A stretch of DNA of 64,000 nucleotides from the NCBI GenBank assembly GCA_901457705.2, contig LR590083.2:1054597-1118596 (forward strand). The letters run 5' to 3'. A model generated the notes under the pieces. It had not been told where the DNA came from. It saw only the letters and a list, made by a program, of their open reading frames with translations, and searched no databases. Positions within the stretch are counted from its first letter, which is position 1, and the number at the start of each line of letters is the position of its first letter. Source of the stretch: Beijerinckiaceae bacterium RH AL1. GTDB lineage: Bacteria > Pseudomonadota > Alphaproteobacteria > Rhizobiales > Beijerinckiaceae. Shown piece by piece: positions 24,958-32,828 of the stretch. Made by a program: the position numbers and the translations under genes.

Positions 24958-25451
24958 GCCGGCTTGCCGACACCGTGACGTGGCTCGCAGCCCCGCTCTT
25001 CGGCGGCTATCTCGGCGTCGTCACGCTCGGCGGCCTCGACGCGCTCGTGATGCGCGTGTGCCCGGCACTCGAGGCCTGGCTGTCACCGGTCGTCGCCATC
25101 GCGCCCGTCGACACGATCCTGCGCGACAAGGCGCATGTCTGCTTTGAGCTGCACATCACCAAGCTGCATGCGGCGGTGCCGATCAAGTACGCCTTCTTCG
25201 TCGAGGCGCGGCTCTCCGACCGCATCCCGGTCGCCGCCTATCTCGTCGACGAGCACCTGCACCGGCAGAAGAACGCGGACCTTGTCACGCATCCCGTCGG
25301 CGAACGTTGGATGCGCCACTATTGCTTCGACCTGCCGCAGACGGTCGAGGATCTCGATCTGCGCGTGACCGGCAGCGCGCTGCACCGCCGGCATCCCTTC
25401 TACGACACGCCGACGCCGATCCCGAGCTTCTTCGTCGCGGCGCCGGGCTGA
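24954..25451 (+). CDS. Phage-associated hypothetical membrane protein
   Basis: A 165-residue product from a TTG overlapping the previous stop (TTGA). There is one N-terminal hydrophobic region (WLAAPLFGGYLGVVTLGGLD), a second short one, then a soluble domain (HVCFELHITKLHAAVPIKYA to the end). I know no function. The overlap with the preceding gene supports a common transcript and function at the cell envelope. It converges with rmuC, leaving four bases between stops, and marks the right edge of the phage-like genes. Confidence 0.6.
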   Translation: MSRLADTVTWLAAPLFGGYLGVVTLGGLDALVMRVCPALEAWLSPVVAIAPVDTILRDKAHVCFELHITKLHAAVPIKYAFFVEARLSDRIPVAAYLVDEHLHRQKNADLVTHPVGERWMRHYCFDLPQTVEDLDLRVTGSALHRRHPFYDTPTPIPSFFVAAPG

Positions 25452-25455
25452 GGCC

Positions 25456-26619
25456 TTATTCCGCCGCGCGGATGAACGGGCGCGCCTGCTGCTCGGCGTC
25501 AGAAAAATCCATCGCGTCGATGCGCTCGCCGCGCTTCAGGATCTTCTCCGACGAGGTCAAGGCCTGCGTCACGTCGCCGTCGACCTGCTTGAAGTGGGTT
25601 TGCAGCTTGCTGACGCGCTCGTGCAGCCGCGAGACGTCGGCGACGAGGTTGCGGACCTCGGTCTGGATCACGTGCGCCTGCTCGCGGACGCGCGCGTCGC
25701 GGACGATCGCCTGCATCACCTGCACCGCCATCATGAGCAGCGACGGCGAGACGATGATGATGCGCGCCTTGTGCGCCTTGGCGACGAGGTCCTCGAAGGT
25801 CTCGTTGATCTCGCCGTAGAGCGATTCCGACGGCACGAACAGGATCGCGATGTCCTGCGTCTCGCCGGGCACGAAGTAGCGCTCGGCGATGTCGCGGATG
25901 TGCTTCGTCACGTCGGTGCGCACGCGCGCCGCCGCGGCCTTCGCGGCCGCCTCGTCGCCGGCCGCGCTCTTCAGGGCGGAAAACGCCTCGAGCGGAAACT
26001 TCGCGTCGACCACCATCATGCGGTCGTCGCCGGGCAGGCGGATGCAGCAGTCCGGCCGCGAGCGGTTCGACAGCGTGTGCTGGAACTCGTAGGCGGAGGC
26101 CGGCAGGGCGTCGCGGATGATCGCCTCCATGCGCCCCTGGCCGAAGGCGCCGCGCGCCTGCTTGTTGGCGAGGATGTCCTTCAGCACCAGCACCTCGCGC
26201 GTCAGGTCGGTGAGGCGCGACTGCGCGGCATCGATGACGGCGAGCCGCTCGTTGAGCTTGCCGAGGTTCTCGTTCGCCGCCCTCGACGAGGTCTCGAGCC
26301 CCTGTCCGAGCCGGTGGCCGACCGCGTCGAGCCGCTCGGAGACGAGCCGCGCGAGATCGGCCTGGCGCGAGCCGAACACCTCCGCCACCGTCTGCAGCCG
26401 CGCCGTCATCTCGATCGACGAGCGCGACAGCTCCGTCATCTGCGACTCGATCTCCTCGTGCCGGGCCTCGGCGGCCTCGCGCTCGGCGCGGGTCGCGCCC
26501 GCGCGGATCAGCGCGACGACGAGCCCGAGCGCGAGCAGCGCCGCCGCGGCGAGAGCGGCGACGAGCATCTGGGTGCCCGTGATGGGATGGCCGGCGACGA
26601 CGAGCAGGGTGCGATCCAT
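25456..26619 (-). CDS. rmuC: DNA recombination protein RmuC
   Basis: RmuC limits inversions and other rearrangements at short repeats and has a nuclease-like core. The 387-residue protein has an N-terminal membrane helix (QMLVAALAAAALLALGLVVA), a coiled-coil region (residues 45-160) and the RmuC domain: LPGDDRMMVVDAKFPLEAFS, then DIAILFVPSESLYGEI and IIVSPSLLMMAVQVMQAI. The ATG at 26619 gives the membrane helix at the N-terminus; the open frame extends far upstream as unconserved sequence. Confidence 0.93.
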   Translation of the reverse strand: MDRTLLVVAGHPITGTQMLVAALAAAALLALGLVVALIRAGATRAEREAAEARHEEIESQMTELSRSSIEMTARLQTVAEVFGSRQADLARLVSERLDAVGHRLGQGLETSSRAANENLGKLNERLAVIDAAQSRLTDLTREVLVLKDILANKQARGAFGQGRMEAIIRDALPASAYEFQHTLSNRSRPDCCIRLPGDDRMMVVDAKFPLEAFSALKSAAGDEAAAKAAAARVRTDVTKHIRDIAERYFVPGETQDIAILFVPSESLYGEINETFEDLVAKAHKARIIIVSPSLLMMAVQVMQAIVRDARVREQAHVIQTEVRNLVADVSRLHERVSKLQTHFKQVDGDVTQALTSSEKILKRGERIDAMDFSDAEQQARPFIRAAE

Positions 26620-26696
26620 GCCGCCACTGTAGCCGATTCGCACTGGTTCTGGAACGAAGCCGGAACGCTCTACACGTTGTCGAGACGCGTGCGGTC

Positions 26697-26712
26697 CAAT
26701 CGTGCACGATTG
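26697..26712. promoter_or_regulatory. Perfect 16-bp palindrome between rmuC and osmC
   Basis: CAATCGTGCACGATTG is identical on both strands. It lies in the 171-bp gap between two divergent genes, 79 bp before the osmC start and 78 bp before rmuC. This is the expected size and symmetry for a dimeric repressor site. The regulator is unknown; it does not look like a classical OhrR site. Confidence 0.45.
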
Positions 26713-26790
26713 ATGAAACGATTGCCGCCGCCTCGACTTTCCCTGGCGAGCGGCCGGCCGCAGGCGTCGGCCGCGATCCAGGGAGGATGC

Positions 26791-27219
26791 ATGCCAGCGA
26801 TCAACACCGGCTCGGCCACGTGGGAGGGCGACCTCAAGAGCGGCAAGGGCACGATCTCGACGAAGAGCGGCGCGCTCTCGAGCCAGCCCTACGGCTTCAA
26901 CACGCGCTTCGAGGGCAAGCCCGGCACCAATCCGGAAGAGCTCGTCGGCGCCGCGCACGCCTCGTGCTTCGCGATGGCCATGTCGCTCTTCCTCGGCAAC
27001 GAGGGTTTTACGGCCGAGCACATGGACGCCAAGTCCGACGTCGCTCTGGAGCAGGAGGGCGAGGGCTTCGCCGTCAAGAAGATCCACCTGACGCTGAAGG
27101 CCAAGATCCCCAACATCGAAGAAGCGACCTTCCAGAAGATCGCCGAGGCGACGAAGGAGGGCTGCCCGATCTCGAAGCTGCTGAACGCCAAGATCACGCT
27201 CGACGCGTCGCTCGTCTGA
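26791..27219 (+). CDS. OsmC family peroxiredoxin
   Basis: A 142-residue OsmC-type hydroperoxide reductase. The first catalytic cysteine is in AAHASCFAMAMSLFL (near residue 57) and the second in ATKEGCPISKLLNA (near 125), as in OsmC rather than Ohr. GGGAGG lies just before the ATG at 26791. It is followed by a strong terminator and preceded by a palindrome, so it is probably a single-gene unit responding to peroxide or osmotic stress. Confidence 0.92.
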   Translation: MPAINTGSATWEGDLKSGKGTISTKSGALSSQPYGFNTRFEGKPGTNPEELVGAAHASCFAMAMSLFLGNEGFTAEHMDAKSDVALEQEGEGFAVKKIHLTLKAKIPNIEEATFQKIAEATKEGCPISKLLNAKITLDASLV

Positions 27220-27231
27220 GCTTGCATGCAG

Positions 27232-27261
27232 GGAGGCGGGGTGAAAGCCCCGCCTCCTTTT
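27232..27261 (+). terminator. Intrinsic terminator of osmC
   Basis: A 10-bp perfect stem (27232-27241 with 27248-27257) with a six-base loop, followed by TTTTACTTTT, 12 bp after the osmC stop. Confidence 0.9.
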
Positions 27262-27291
27262 ACTTTTCCCAATAGACTTCCGAGCTGACGG

Positions 27292-27495
27292 TCAGACCGC
27301 CTCGTCGAGCAGACGCTGCCGGGCCAGCTCAAAATCCGGCTGCAGTTCCGGCGGCACCATGATGGGCTGGCCGGCAAGCAGGGTCAGCATGCCCAGCTGC
27401 GAGGCAAACTCGGCGAGGACCGATGTCGCTGCGTCGTCGCGCTCGAACGGCGACAGGAAAGCGGCCACGTGGCGGGGCTCGACAACGTCCTGCAT
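27292..27495 (-). CDS. Small hypothetical protein
   Basis: A 67-residue helical protein (MQDVVEPRHVAAFLSPFERD... QRLLDEAV) with no membrane segment. The ATG at 27495 has GGAGTGGG just upstream, which sets the start; the open frame extends 33 codons further without sense. I do not recognise it. Confidence 0.6.
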   Translation of the reverse strand: MQDVVEPRHVAAFLSPFERDDAATSVLAEFASQLGMLTLLAGQPIMVPPELQPDFELARQRLLDEAV

Positions 27496-27635
27496 GACCC
27501 ACTCCCGACTCTGATCCGGGCGGCTCGTTGAATGGCTCGCCACGTCTCTTGCGGCAGGATTGCCACACTTTCCCGAAAACAGACAGCCTAACAAATGGTA
27601 TATGGTGACTGGCGAAGACGCCGAGCTTTAGCGGC

Positions 27636-28070
27636 TCAGAGCTGGTCGAGCCGCTTGCGGTCCTCCTCCGGCAGCGCCGCGAGCCACGCCTCGTCGTCCT
27701 GCGGCTCCGGCAGCACGTGTCCGAATTCCGCCATCGCGCGCGGCGGCAGCTCGCTCAGGTAGATCCAGATCGCATAGCGCGGCACGCCCAAAATCTCGCT
27801 GACCTTGGGCAGCAGCGCGCGGATGATCGCGGCGCGCTCGATGGCGCTGCGCCCGGCGCGGATGTGGCCCTGGATGACGCAATGCGGGCCCTCGAGCACC
27901 TTGCCGGCGATGTAGCAATCGTCCTGGTGCGTGCCGCGGAAGATCACCTGCGTGAACTGCCGCCGGCCGCCGGTCACCTCGGCGTGGATGTCGGTGATGC
28001 AGCCGGCGAGCGCGGCCTTGCTGGTCGGCGCCAGCAGGCCCTCGGGCGCGCGGCAGATGTAGGTCGGCAC
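27636..28070 (-). CDS. Tautomerase family protein
   Basis: A 144-residue protein starting MPTYICRAPEGLLAPTSKAA, so the N-terminal proline expected of tautomerases (after Met removal) is present. VTGGRRQFTQVIFRG and VPRYAIWIYLSELPP fit the Tautomerase_3 type, twice the length of 4-oxalocrotonate tautomerase monomers. Natural substrate unknown. It diverges from def (125 bp gap). Confidence 0.82.
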   Translation of the reverse strand: MPTYICRAPEGLLAPTSKAALAGCITDIHAEVTGGRRQFTQVIFRGTHQDDCYIAGKVLEGPHCVIQGHIRAGRSAIERAAIIRALLPKVSEILGVPRYAIWIYLSELPPRAMAEFGHVLPEPQDDEAWLAALPEEDRKRLDQL

Positions 28071-28195
28071 TCAAAGCTCTCCTCGATGCGGTCCGGGCGC
28101 CTGACGCGGCGGCCCTAGATATGGGCGCAAATTGACCTCGCCGCGCCCCGCGCTTATCTCGGGCGTCCGCCGCCCAAGTGAAGCCTCGACGCCCT

Positions 28196-28723
28196 ATGGC
28201 CCGCCGTCCGATCCTCATCATCCCCGATGCCAAGCTCCGCCAGACCGCGGAGCCGGTCGGCCACGTCGACGACGAGGTCCGTGCGCTCGTCGATGACATG
28301 TTCGAGACGATGTACAAGGCGCCGGGCATCGGGCTCGCCGCGCCGCAGATCGGCGTGCTGCGCCGCGTCGTCGTGCTCGACGTCGCCAAGCGCCGCGACG
28401 AGGAGGCCGCCTCCGAGCCGATGGTGCTGATCAACCCCGAGATCACCTACGAGTCGGAGGAGACGGCCGTCCACGAGGAAGGCTGCCTGTCGATCCCCGA
28501 TTTCTACGAGGACGTCGAGCGCCCCGCCGTGATCCGCGTCGACTTCCTCGATCGCGACGGCAAGCCCCAGTCGATCGAGGCCGAGGGCATCCTCGCCGTC
28601 TGCATCCAGCACGAGATCGACCATCTCAACGGCGTCCTCTTCATCGATCACATCTCCCGCCTCAAGCGCAGCCGGGTGATCAAGAAGTTCGAGAAGGCGG
28701 CCCGCGAGACGCAGGACGTCTGA
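28196..28723 (+). CDS. def: Peptide deformylase
   Basis: Def removes the formyl group from nascent N-terminal methionines. The 175-residue protein shows all three motifs: GIGLAAPQIG (near residue 42), EEGCLSIPD (cysteine metal ligand, near 92) and QHEIDHLNGVLF (two His ligands and catalytic Glu, near 136). The ATG at 28196 gives the normal N-terminus. fmt starts 4 bp after the stop, giving the classic def-fmt pair. Confidence 0.97.
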   Translation: MARRPILIIPDAKLRQTAEPVGHVDDEVRALVDDMFETMYKAPGIGLAAPQIGVLRRVVVLDVAKRRDEEAASEPMVLINPEITYESEETAVHEEGCLSIPDFYEDVERPAVIRVDFLDRDGKPQSIEAEGILAVCIQHEIDHLNGVLFIDHISRLKRSRVIKKFEKAARETQDV

Positions 28724-28727
28724 TCCC

Positions 28728-29654
28728 TTGCGGATCGCCTTCCTCGGCACGCCCGCCTTCGCGCTGCCGACGCTCGAGGCGCTGCACGCCGCCGGCCACG
28801 ACATCGCCGCCGTCTACACGCGCGCCCCGAAGCCGGCCGGGCGCCGCGGCCTGTCCCTGACGCCGTCGCCCGTCCATGCCCGCGCCGAGGCGCTCGGCCT
28901 TCCCGTGGCGACGCCGCGCACGCTGCGCGACGCGGCCGAGGCGGCGCGCTTCGCCGCGCTCGACCTCGAGGCCGCCGTCGTCGTCGGCTACGGGCTGCTG
29001 CTGCCCACGCCCATCCTGCAGGCGCCGCGGCACGGCTGCTTTAACCTGCATCCCTCCCTGCTGCCGCGCTGGCGCGGCGCGGCGCCGATCCAGCGTCCGA
29101 TCATCGCCGGCGACACCGAGACCGCGGCGGCGATCATGCGCATGGAGGAGGGCCTCGACACCGGCCCCGTCGCGCTGGAGCGGCGCGTGCCGATCCCGCC
29201 AGAGGCGACCGCCGGCGAGATGCACGACCGGCTCGCCGCGCTCGGCGCGCGCCTGATGGTCGAGGCGCTGGCGCAGCTCGCCGCCGGCACGCTCGCGCTG
29301 CGCCCGCAGACGGACGACGGCGTCGTCTACGCCGACAAGATCGACAAGGCGGAGGCGCGCATCGACTGGCGCCAGCCGGCGCGGCGCGTGCACGACCTGA
29401 TCCGCGGCCTCTCCCCGTTCCCCGGCGCCTTCTGCGAGCCCGACCTCGGTAAGGGCCCGGAGCGTCTGAAGATCTTGCGCGCGACGATTGTCGAGGGGAG
29501 CGGTACGCCCGGCACGGTACTCGACGACCGCCTCACCATCGCCTGCGGCGAGGGTGCCGTGCGCGTGCTGGAGGTCCAGCGCGCGGGCAAGGGCCCGATG
29601 AGCGCCGAGGCGTTCCTGAACGGCGTGAAGCTGGGACCGGGAACGACGCTCTGA
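28728..29654 (+). CDS. fmt: Methionyl-tRNA formyltransferase
   Basis: Fmt formylates initiator Met-tRNA using 10-formyl-tetrahydrofolate. The 308-residue product begins MRIAFLGTPAFALPTLEALH and has FNLHPSLLPRWRGAAPIQRP (near residue 105, with the catalytic His), then MEEGLDTGPV. The start is a TTG at 28728, four bases after def, consistent with coupled translation. Many Hyphomicrobiales place truA after fmt; here truA is 24 kb away and a RIME-like repeat and an EVE gene follow. Confidence 0.96.
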   Translation: MRIAFLGTPAFALPTLEALHAAGHDIAAVYTRAPKPAGRRGLSLTPSPVHARAEALGLPVATPRTLRDAAEAARFAALDLEAAVVVGYGLLLPTPILQAPRHGCFNLHPSLLPRWRGAAPIQRPIIAGDTETAAAIMRMEEGLDTGPVALERRVPIPPEATAGEMHDRLAALGARLMVEALAQLAAGTLALRPQTDDGVVYADKIDKAEARIDWRQPARRVHDLIRGLSPFPGAFCEPDLGKGPERLKILRATIVEGSGTPGTVLDDRLTIACGEGAVRVLEVQRAGKGPMSAEAFLNGVKLGPGTTL

Positions 29655-29663
29655 CGCGATCTG

Positions 29664-29771
29664 CCTTCTCCCCTCGCGGGAGAAGGTGCCCGAAGGGCGG
29701 ATGAGGGGGGTGGGCAGAGCGAGGTCCTTCCGGAAAGGACCCCTCATCCGGCGCTGCGCGAGGGGAGAAGG
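29664..29771. repeat. RIME-like palindromic repeat element
   Basis: A compound palindrome between the converging fmt and EVE genes. The 15-bp outer arms (29664-29678 and 29757-29771) are exact reverse complements. Inside are a second complementary pair around GGATGAGGGG / CCCCTCATCC and a central hairpin around 29723-29741. The motif CTTCTCCC...GGGAGAAGG followed by GCCCGAAGGGCGGATGAGGG is the signature of the RIME repeats scattered through Rhizobiales genomes. It probably acts as a bidirectional transcription stop here. Confidence 0.85.
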
Positions 29772-29775
29772 GGCG

Positions 29776-30189
29776 CTACAGCCGCGCCATGTCGCACACG
29801 AGCTTCCACTCCGCGTCCGTCACCGGCTGCACCGAGAGCCGGGAGTTCGCGACGAGCATCATCTTGGCGAGCTTCGGCTCGGCCTTGATCGCGGCGAGGG
29901 TGACGGGCTTCGGCACGTCCTTCACGGCGCGGACGTCGACCATGCCGAACTTGCCGCTCTCGTCCGACGGATCGGGATAGTAGAGCTTCGTCACCTCGAC
30001 GATGCCGACGATCTCCTTGCCCTCGTTGGAATGGTAGAAGAACGCCTGGTCGCCGAGCGCCATGGCCATCAGGTTCTGCTTGGCGACGTGGTTGCGCACG
30101 CCGTTCCAGTGCGTGCCCTTCTTGCCCGCCGCGACCATCTGCTGCCAGGACCACGAGTCCGGCTCGCTCTTCACCAGCCAATGCGCCAT
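29776..30189 (-). CDS. EVE domain-containing protein
   Basis: A 137-residue PUA-like protein. It starts MAHWLVKSEPDSWSWQQMV, then WNGVRNHVAKQNLMAMALGD, AFFYHSNEGKEIVGIVEVT and a C-terminal LSVQPVTDAEW: the complete EVE (thymocyte nuclear protein 1-like) domain, which binds modified bases. It has no fused nuclease or methylase and no restriction neighbours, so a housekeeping role is more likely than defence. GGAGG precedes the ATG at 30189. Confidence 0.93.
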   Translation of the reverse strand: MAHWLVKSEPDSWSWQQMVAAGKKGTHWNGVRNHVAKQNLMAMALGDQAFFYHSNEGKEIVGIVEVTKLYYPDPSDESGKFGMVDVRAVKDVPKPVTLAAIKAEPKLAKMMLVANSRLSVQPVTDAEWKLVCDMARL

Positions 30190-30448
30190 GCGCCACCTCC
30201 GCACGGCGTTGATAGCATCACGACGAGTGCCGGTTACAACGAAGAAAGGGCCCGCGCGGCAATTGCACAGGCCCCTCCAAAGGATTGCAGCGACTTCGTA
30301 CCCCGACCCTCAACGCAGATGGTATGAAATCAAATCTTCCAAAGACGCCGGCCGGCTGCTGCAACCTTCCGAGGCCATCCGTTGCCGGATGCGAAAATTA
30401 ACACCTGAGGTTGCTTCGCGGTCAAGCTAATAGCGTCTCACACTTTCG

Positions 30449-31435
30449 TCAGACATCCGGCCGCGCGGGGCGCGAGAGCAGCGCGTCGATCATCGCATCG
30501 ACGGTCGCGGCGCCCGTCAGCACGGCGTCGACGGCCTGGGCGATCGGCATCTCGATGCCGTCCTTTCGCGCCAGCTCGCAGAGGATCGCGCAGGTCATCG
30601 CGCCCTCGACCGTGCCGATCTTGGCGCGCGCCGCCTCGACGTCCATGCCCTCGCCGAGTGCCCGGCCGAACGAGAAGTTGCGCGACTGTGTCGAGCCGCA
30701 GGTGAGCACGAGGTCGCCAAGCCCCGAGAGCCCGGTGAGCGTGCCGGGCCGCGCGCCGTTGGCCATGCCGAAGCGCGACAGCTCGGCGAAGCCGCGCGCG
30801 ATCAGCGCCGCGCCGGCCGACGCGCCGAACGCCTTGCCGGCGGCGATGCCGCAGGCGATCGCGAGCACGTTCTTCGTCGCGCCGCCGATCTCGACGCCGC
30901 GCAGATCGCTCGAATGGTAGAGCCGGAACCACGGCGCGGCGAGCGCCATCGCGAGCATCTTGGCGCGCGCCGTGTCCTGCGCGGCAAGGGTGACGGCGGT
31001 CGGCTTTCCCCGCGCGACGTCCTCGGCGAAGCTCGGGCCGGAGAGCACGGCCGGCGGGTGGCCGGGCAGCACCTCCTCGATCACCTCGCTCATGTAGCGG
31101 CCGGTGCCGCGCTCGATGCCCTTGGCGCAGGCGACGACCGGTGTGCCATCGGCGAGATGCGGGCGCACGCGCTCGGCCATCTGGCGCAGCGCCTGGGCCG
31201 GCACGGCGAACAGCACGATCTCGGCTGCGGCGACCTCGGCGAGCTCGTGGGTCGGCGCGACGCCGGGCACCAGCGGGATGCCTGGGAGCCGCCGCGCGTT
31301 GACGCCGGTCGCCGCCATCTCGGCGACATGGCTCGGCTCGCGTCCCCACAGCGTGGTCGCGGCGCCGGCGCGCGCGGCGAGATTGGCCAGCGCCGTGCCC
31401 CAGGCGCCGGCCCCGAGAACCGCGATGCGGCGCAT
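30449..31435 (-). CDS. gpsA: Glycerol-3-phosphate dehydrogenase [NAD(P)+]
   Basis: GpsA reduces dihydroxyacetone phosphate to sn-glycerol-3-phosphate for phospholipids. The 328-residue protein begins [20 protein letters not shown] (nucleotide-binding GxGxxG), with [19 protein letters not shown] and [16 protein letters not shown], then catalytic Lys in [17 protein letters not shown] (near residue 185) and GDLVLTCGS. In many alphaproteobacteria tsaD lies directly upstream; here 1.8 kb of inserted and duplicated sequence separates them. Confidence 0.95.
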   Translation of the reverse strand: MRRIAVLGAGAWGTALANLAARAGAATTLWGREPSHVAEMAATGVNARRLPGIPLVPGVAPTHELAEVAAAEIVLFAVPAQALRQMAERVRPHLADGTPVVACAKGIERGTGRYMSEVIEEVLPGHPPAVLSGPSFAEDVARGKPTAVTLAAQDTARAKMLAMALAAPWFRLYHSSDLRGVEIGGATKNVLAIACGIAAGKAFGASAGAALIARGFAELSRFGMANGARPGTLTGLSGLGDLVLTCGSTQSRNFSFGRALGEGMDVEAARAKIGTVEGAMTCAILCELARKDGIEMPIAQAVDAVLTGAATVDAMIDALLSRPARPDV

Positions 31436-31483
31436 GGCCGGACTCCCGTGAGATCAACGCCTTGGTGATGCGATGTTTTGCCG

Positions 31484-31504
31484 GGGATGTCGAGCGGGGG
31501 GCGA
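31484..31504. repeat. Left copy of a perfect 21-bp direct repeat
   Basis: The 21 bases here (starting GGGATGTCGAGC and ending GGCGA) are repeated without a change at 32759-32779, in the same direction. The copies are 1,275 bp apart and bound the stretch holding the AT-rich membrane gene and the tsaD pseudogene. It may reflect how that stretch arrived or was duplicated. Confidence 0.85.
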
Positions 31505-31568
31505 CCCCGGATTTAAATCGCTGCAGTCCTCTGGAGCGTCGAATTTGCATGCCGTAGGCAGACGCAGG

Positions 31569-32138
31569 CTACGGATTTACCGGTACTTGCGGTTGATCTG
31601 TGGCTACACCGGCCGGGGGTGCTCGCGGAGGTAAGTTCTGCGTCAATATCTTTATGCCCTCTGATGCGATTCTCTCGCCAGTCACGTTACGCTGTACAAA
31701 GGAACCAATAAACGCTCCTACAGTTAGTTTAGTCAAATCTAAATAACCCTCAATCTTAAAGATGGCTCCAACAGCAAAAAACAGAGTGAGGCCTACTGTT
31801 GCAAGAGGAAGTCCAGTGAGTCCGAGCCGTGTCGCAGTTCCTGTAGTACCTGATAGACTGCTCAGACGCACATACTGATCAATACCCTTGTCGTTGCCAG
31901 CTCGTATCAATTCCTCAAGCAGATTTCGGTCTTCCGGTGGGATCACGACCTTTGGCGGAGACGCGTCGGAAAGCATCACCTTTCCGCCAAGCACTATCGA
32001 AATCAGCGCAACAACAAGGCCAACAGCCAAAATTATAGTTTCGTATACGCCAAAGGACTTAGCATCGTGTGCTGACGCGTATTTGTAGATACCCAGCGTA
32101 ACGGCCCCAGCAAAAACGATCAAAAAAAAAGCCACCAT
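31569..32138 (-). CDS. AT-rich membrane protein gene, unknown, likely acquired
   Basis: A 189-residue protein with membrane segments near residues 1-15, 33-53 and 106-125 (LIVFAGAVTLGIY; TIILAVGLVVALISIVLGGK; LPLATVGLTLFFAVGAIF) and a Pro-rich C-terminus. A soluble part (PPEDRNLLEELIRAGNDKGI) lies between. Base composition and codon use are far less GC-rich than everything around, a sign of transfer. The ATG at 32138 opens this frame. A better start may be the ATG at 32214, whose frame (MKNADTVPPSSQGDKK...) would join this one exactly if the nine-T tract near 32122-32130 had eight. I do not know the family. Confidence 0.65.
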   Translation of the reverse strand: MVAFFLIVFAGAVTLGIYKYASAHDAKSFGVYETIILAVGLVVALISIVLGGKVMLSDASPPKVVIPPEDRNLLEELIRAGNDKGIDQYVRLSSLSGTTGTATRLGLTGLPLATVGLTLFFAVGAIFKIEGYLDLTKLTVGAFIGSFVQRNVTGERIASEGIKILTQNLPPRAPPAGVATDQPQVPVNP

Positions 32139-32294
32139 AGAAAGCCATAATTGTACGCGCGGCTGTCTTTTTGTCGCCCTGCGAAGATGGTGGTACTGTA
32201 TCCGCGTTTTTCATAATATTAAAGCCTTTGAAATCCTATTTACAGCATCCATATCATTGCAAAAAGGTAAAGTAATACCTTAGTGCAAGGTGGC

Positions 32295-32750
32295 TTAGCG
32301 CCTTCTCGTGGTTCGCCGCCTGCGCATTGGCGTCGAGCGGCCAGCGCGGGCGGGCGGCGAAGGTCTTGTCGTCGACGAGGTTTAGGCCCAGCCGCTCGAT
32401 GCCGGCCCAGGCGATCATCGCGCCGTTGTCGGTGCAGAGTGTTGGGGGCGGTATGACGAGGTTGACGCCGGCCTCGCCGCAGTAGCGGGCTACCGCGCAG
32501 CGCAACGCGTCGTCGGGGGCGGCGCCGCGGGCCGCGACGATGGCCGAGCAGGGGTCGGTCCTCTAGCGGAGCGGGCGGGTCGCGACGCGGATGCGGTCGA
32601 TGATGGTGTCGACGACGGCGGCCCGGAACGAGGCGCAGAGGTCGTTGACGCCGGTGGCGGTCAGCGGCGCTGACTTTCGATGCGCACCGCGGTCTTGAAA
32701 CCCGAGAGTAAGAAGTCGGGCTTCGGGCGTCCGGCCATCGGGGGCGGGTG
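32295..32750 (-). pseudogene. Decayed partial copy of tsaD
   Basis: About 455 bp are nearly 90% identical by eye to the 3' part of the intact tsaD at 33220-33675. The copy carries an in-frame TAG at 32562-32564 (where the intact gene has a glutamate codon), a 7-bp deletion near 32672-32680 that breaks the frame, and several substitutions. It has no start and ends upstream within the [10 protein letters not shown] region. The substitutions show the duplication is not recent, or that the copy came from a relative. Confidence 0.9.
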
Positions 32751-32758
32751 TCTCGCGC

Positions 32759-32779
32759 GGGATGTCGAGCGGGGGGCGA
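32759..32779. repeat. Right copy of the 21-bp direct repeat
   Basis: Identical to 31484-31504. It directly follows the end of the tsaD-like sequence (about 32750) and precedes the DCC-family gene by 50 bp. Confidence 0.85.
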
Positions 32780-32828
32780 TCACCGCGCCATCCATGGTCC
32801 TCGGCCGCCTACCGTGCCAAGGTCGCGC

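Larger units (their letters stand above)
14414..25451 (+). mobile_element. Defective prophage / GTA-like late-gene cluster
   Basis: All genes run on the plus strand in packaging-head-tail-lysis order: large terminase, portal, prohead protease, (deletion), DUF2163, NlpC/P60, large tail protein, tail fibre, small tail proteins, lysozyme and lysis-region membrane proteins. The order terminase-portal-protease...DUF2163-NlpC/P60-large tail protein matches both siphophages and the Rhodobacter GTA. No integrase, repressor, replication gene, capsid or tape measure is present. The edges given are those of the first and last phage-like genes; I could not find attachment repeats, so the true limits are unknown. 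Confidence 0.85.

Noticed and set aside
29776-30189. EVE-domain gene as part of a defence system
   Set aside because: It is a stand-alone EVE protein between housekeeping genes; there is no nuclease, McrB or methylase next to it.
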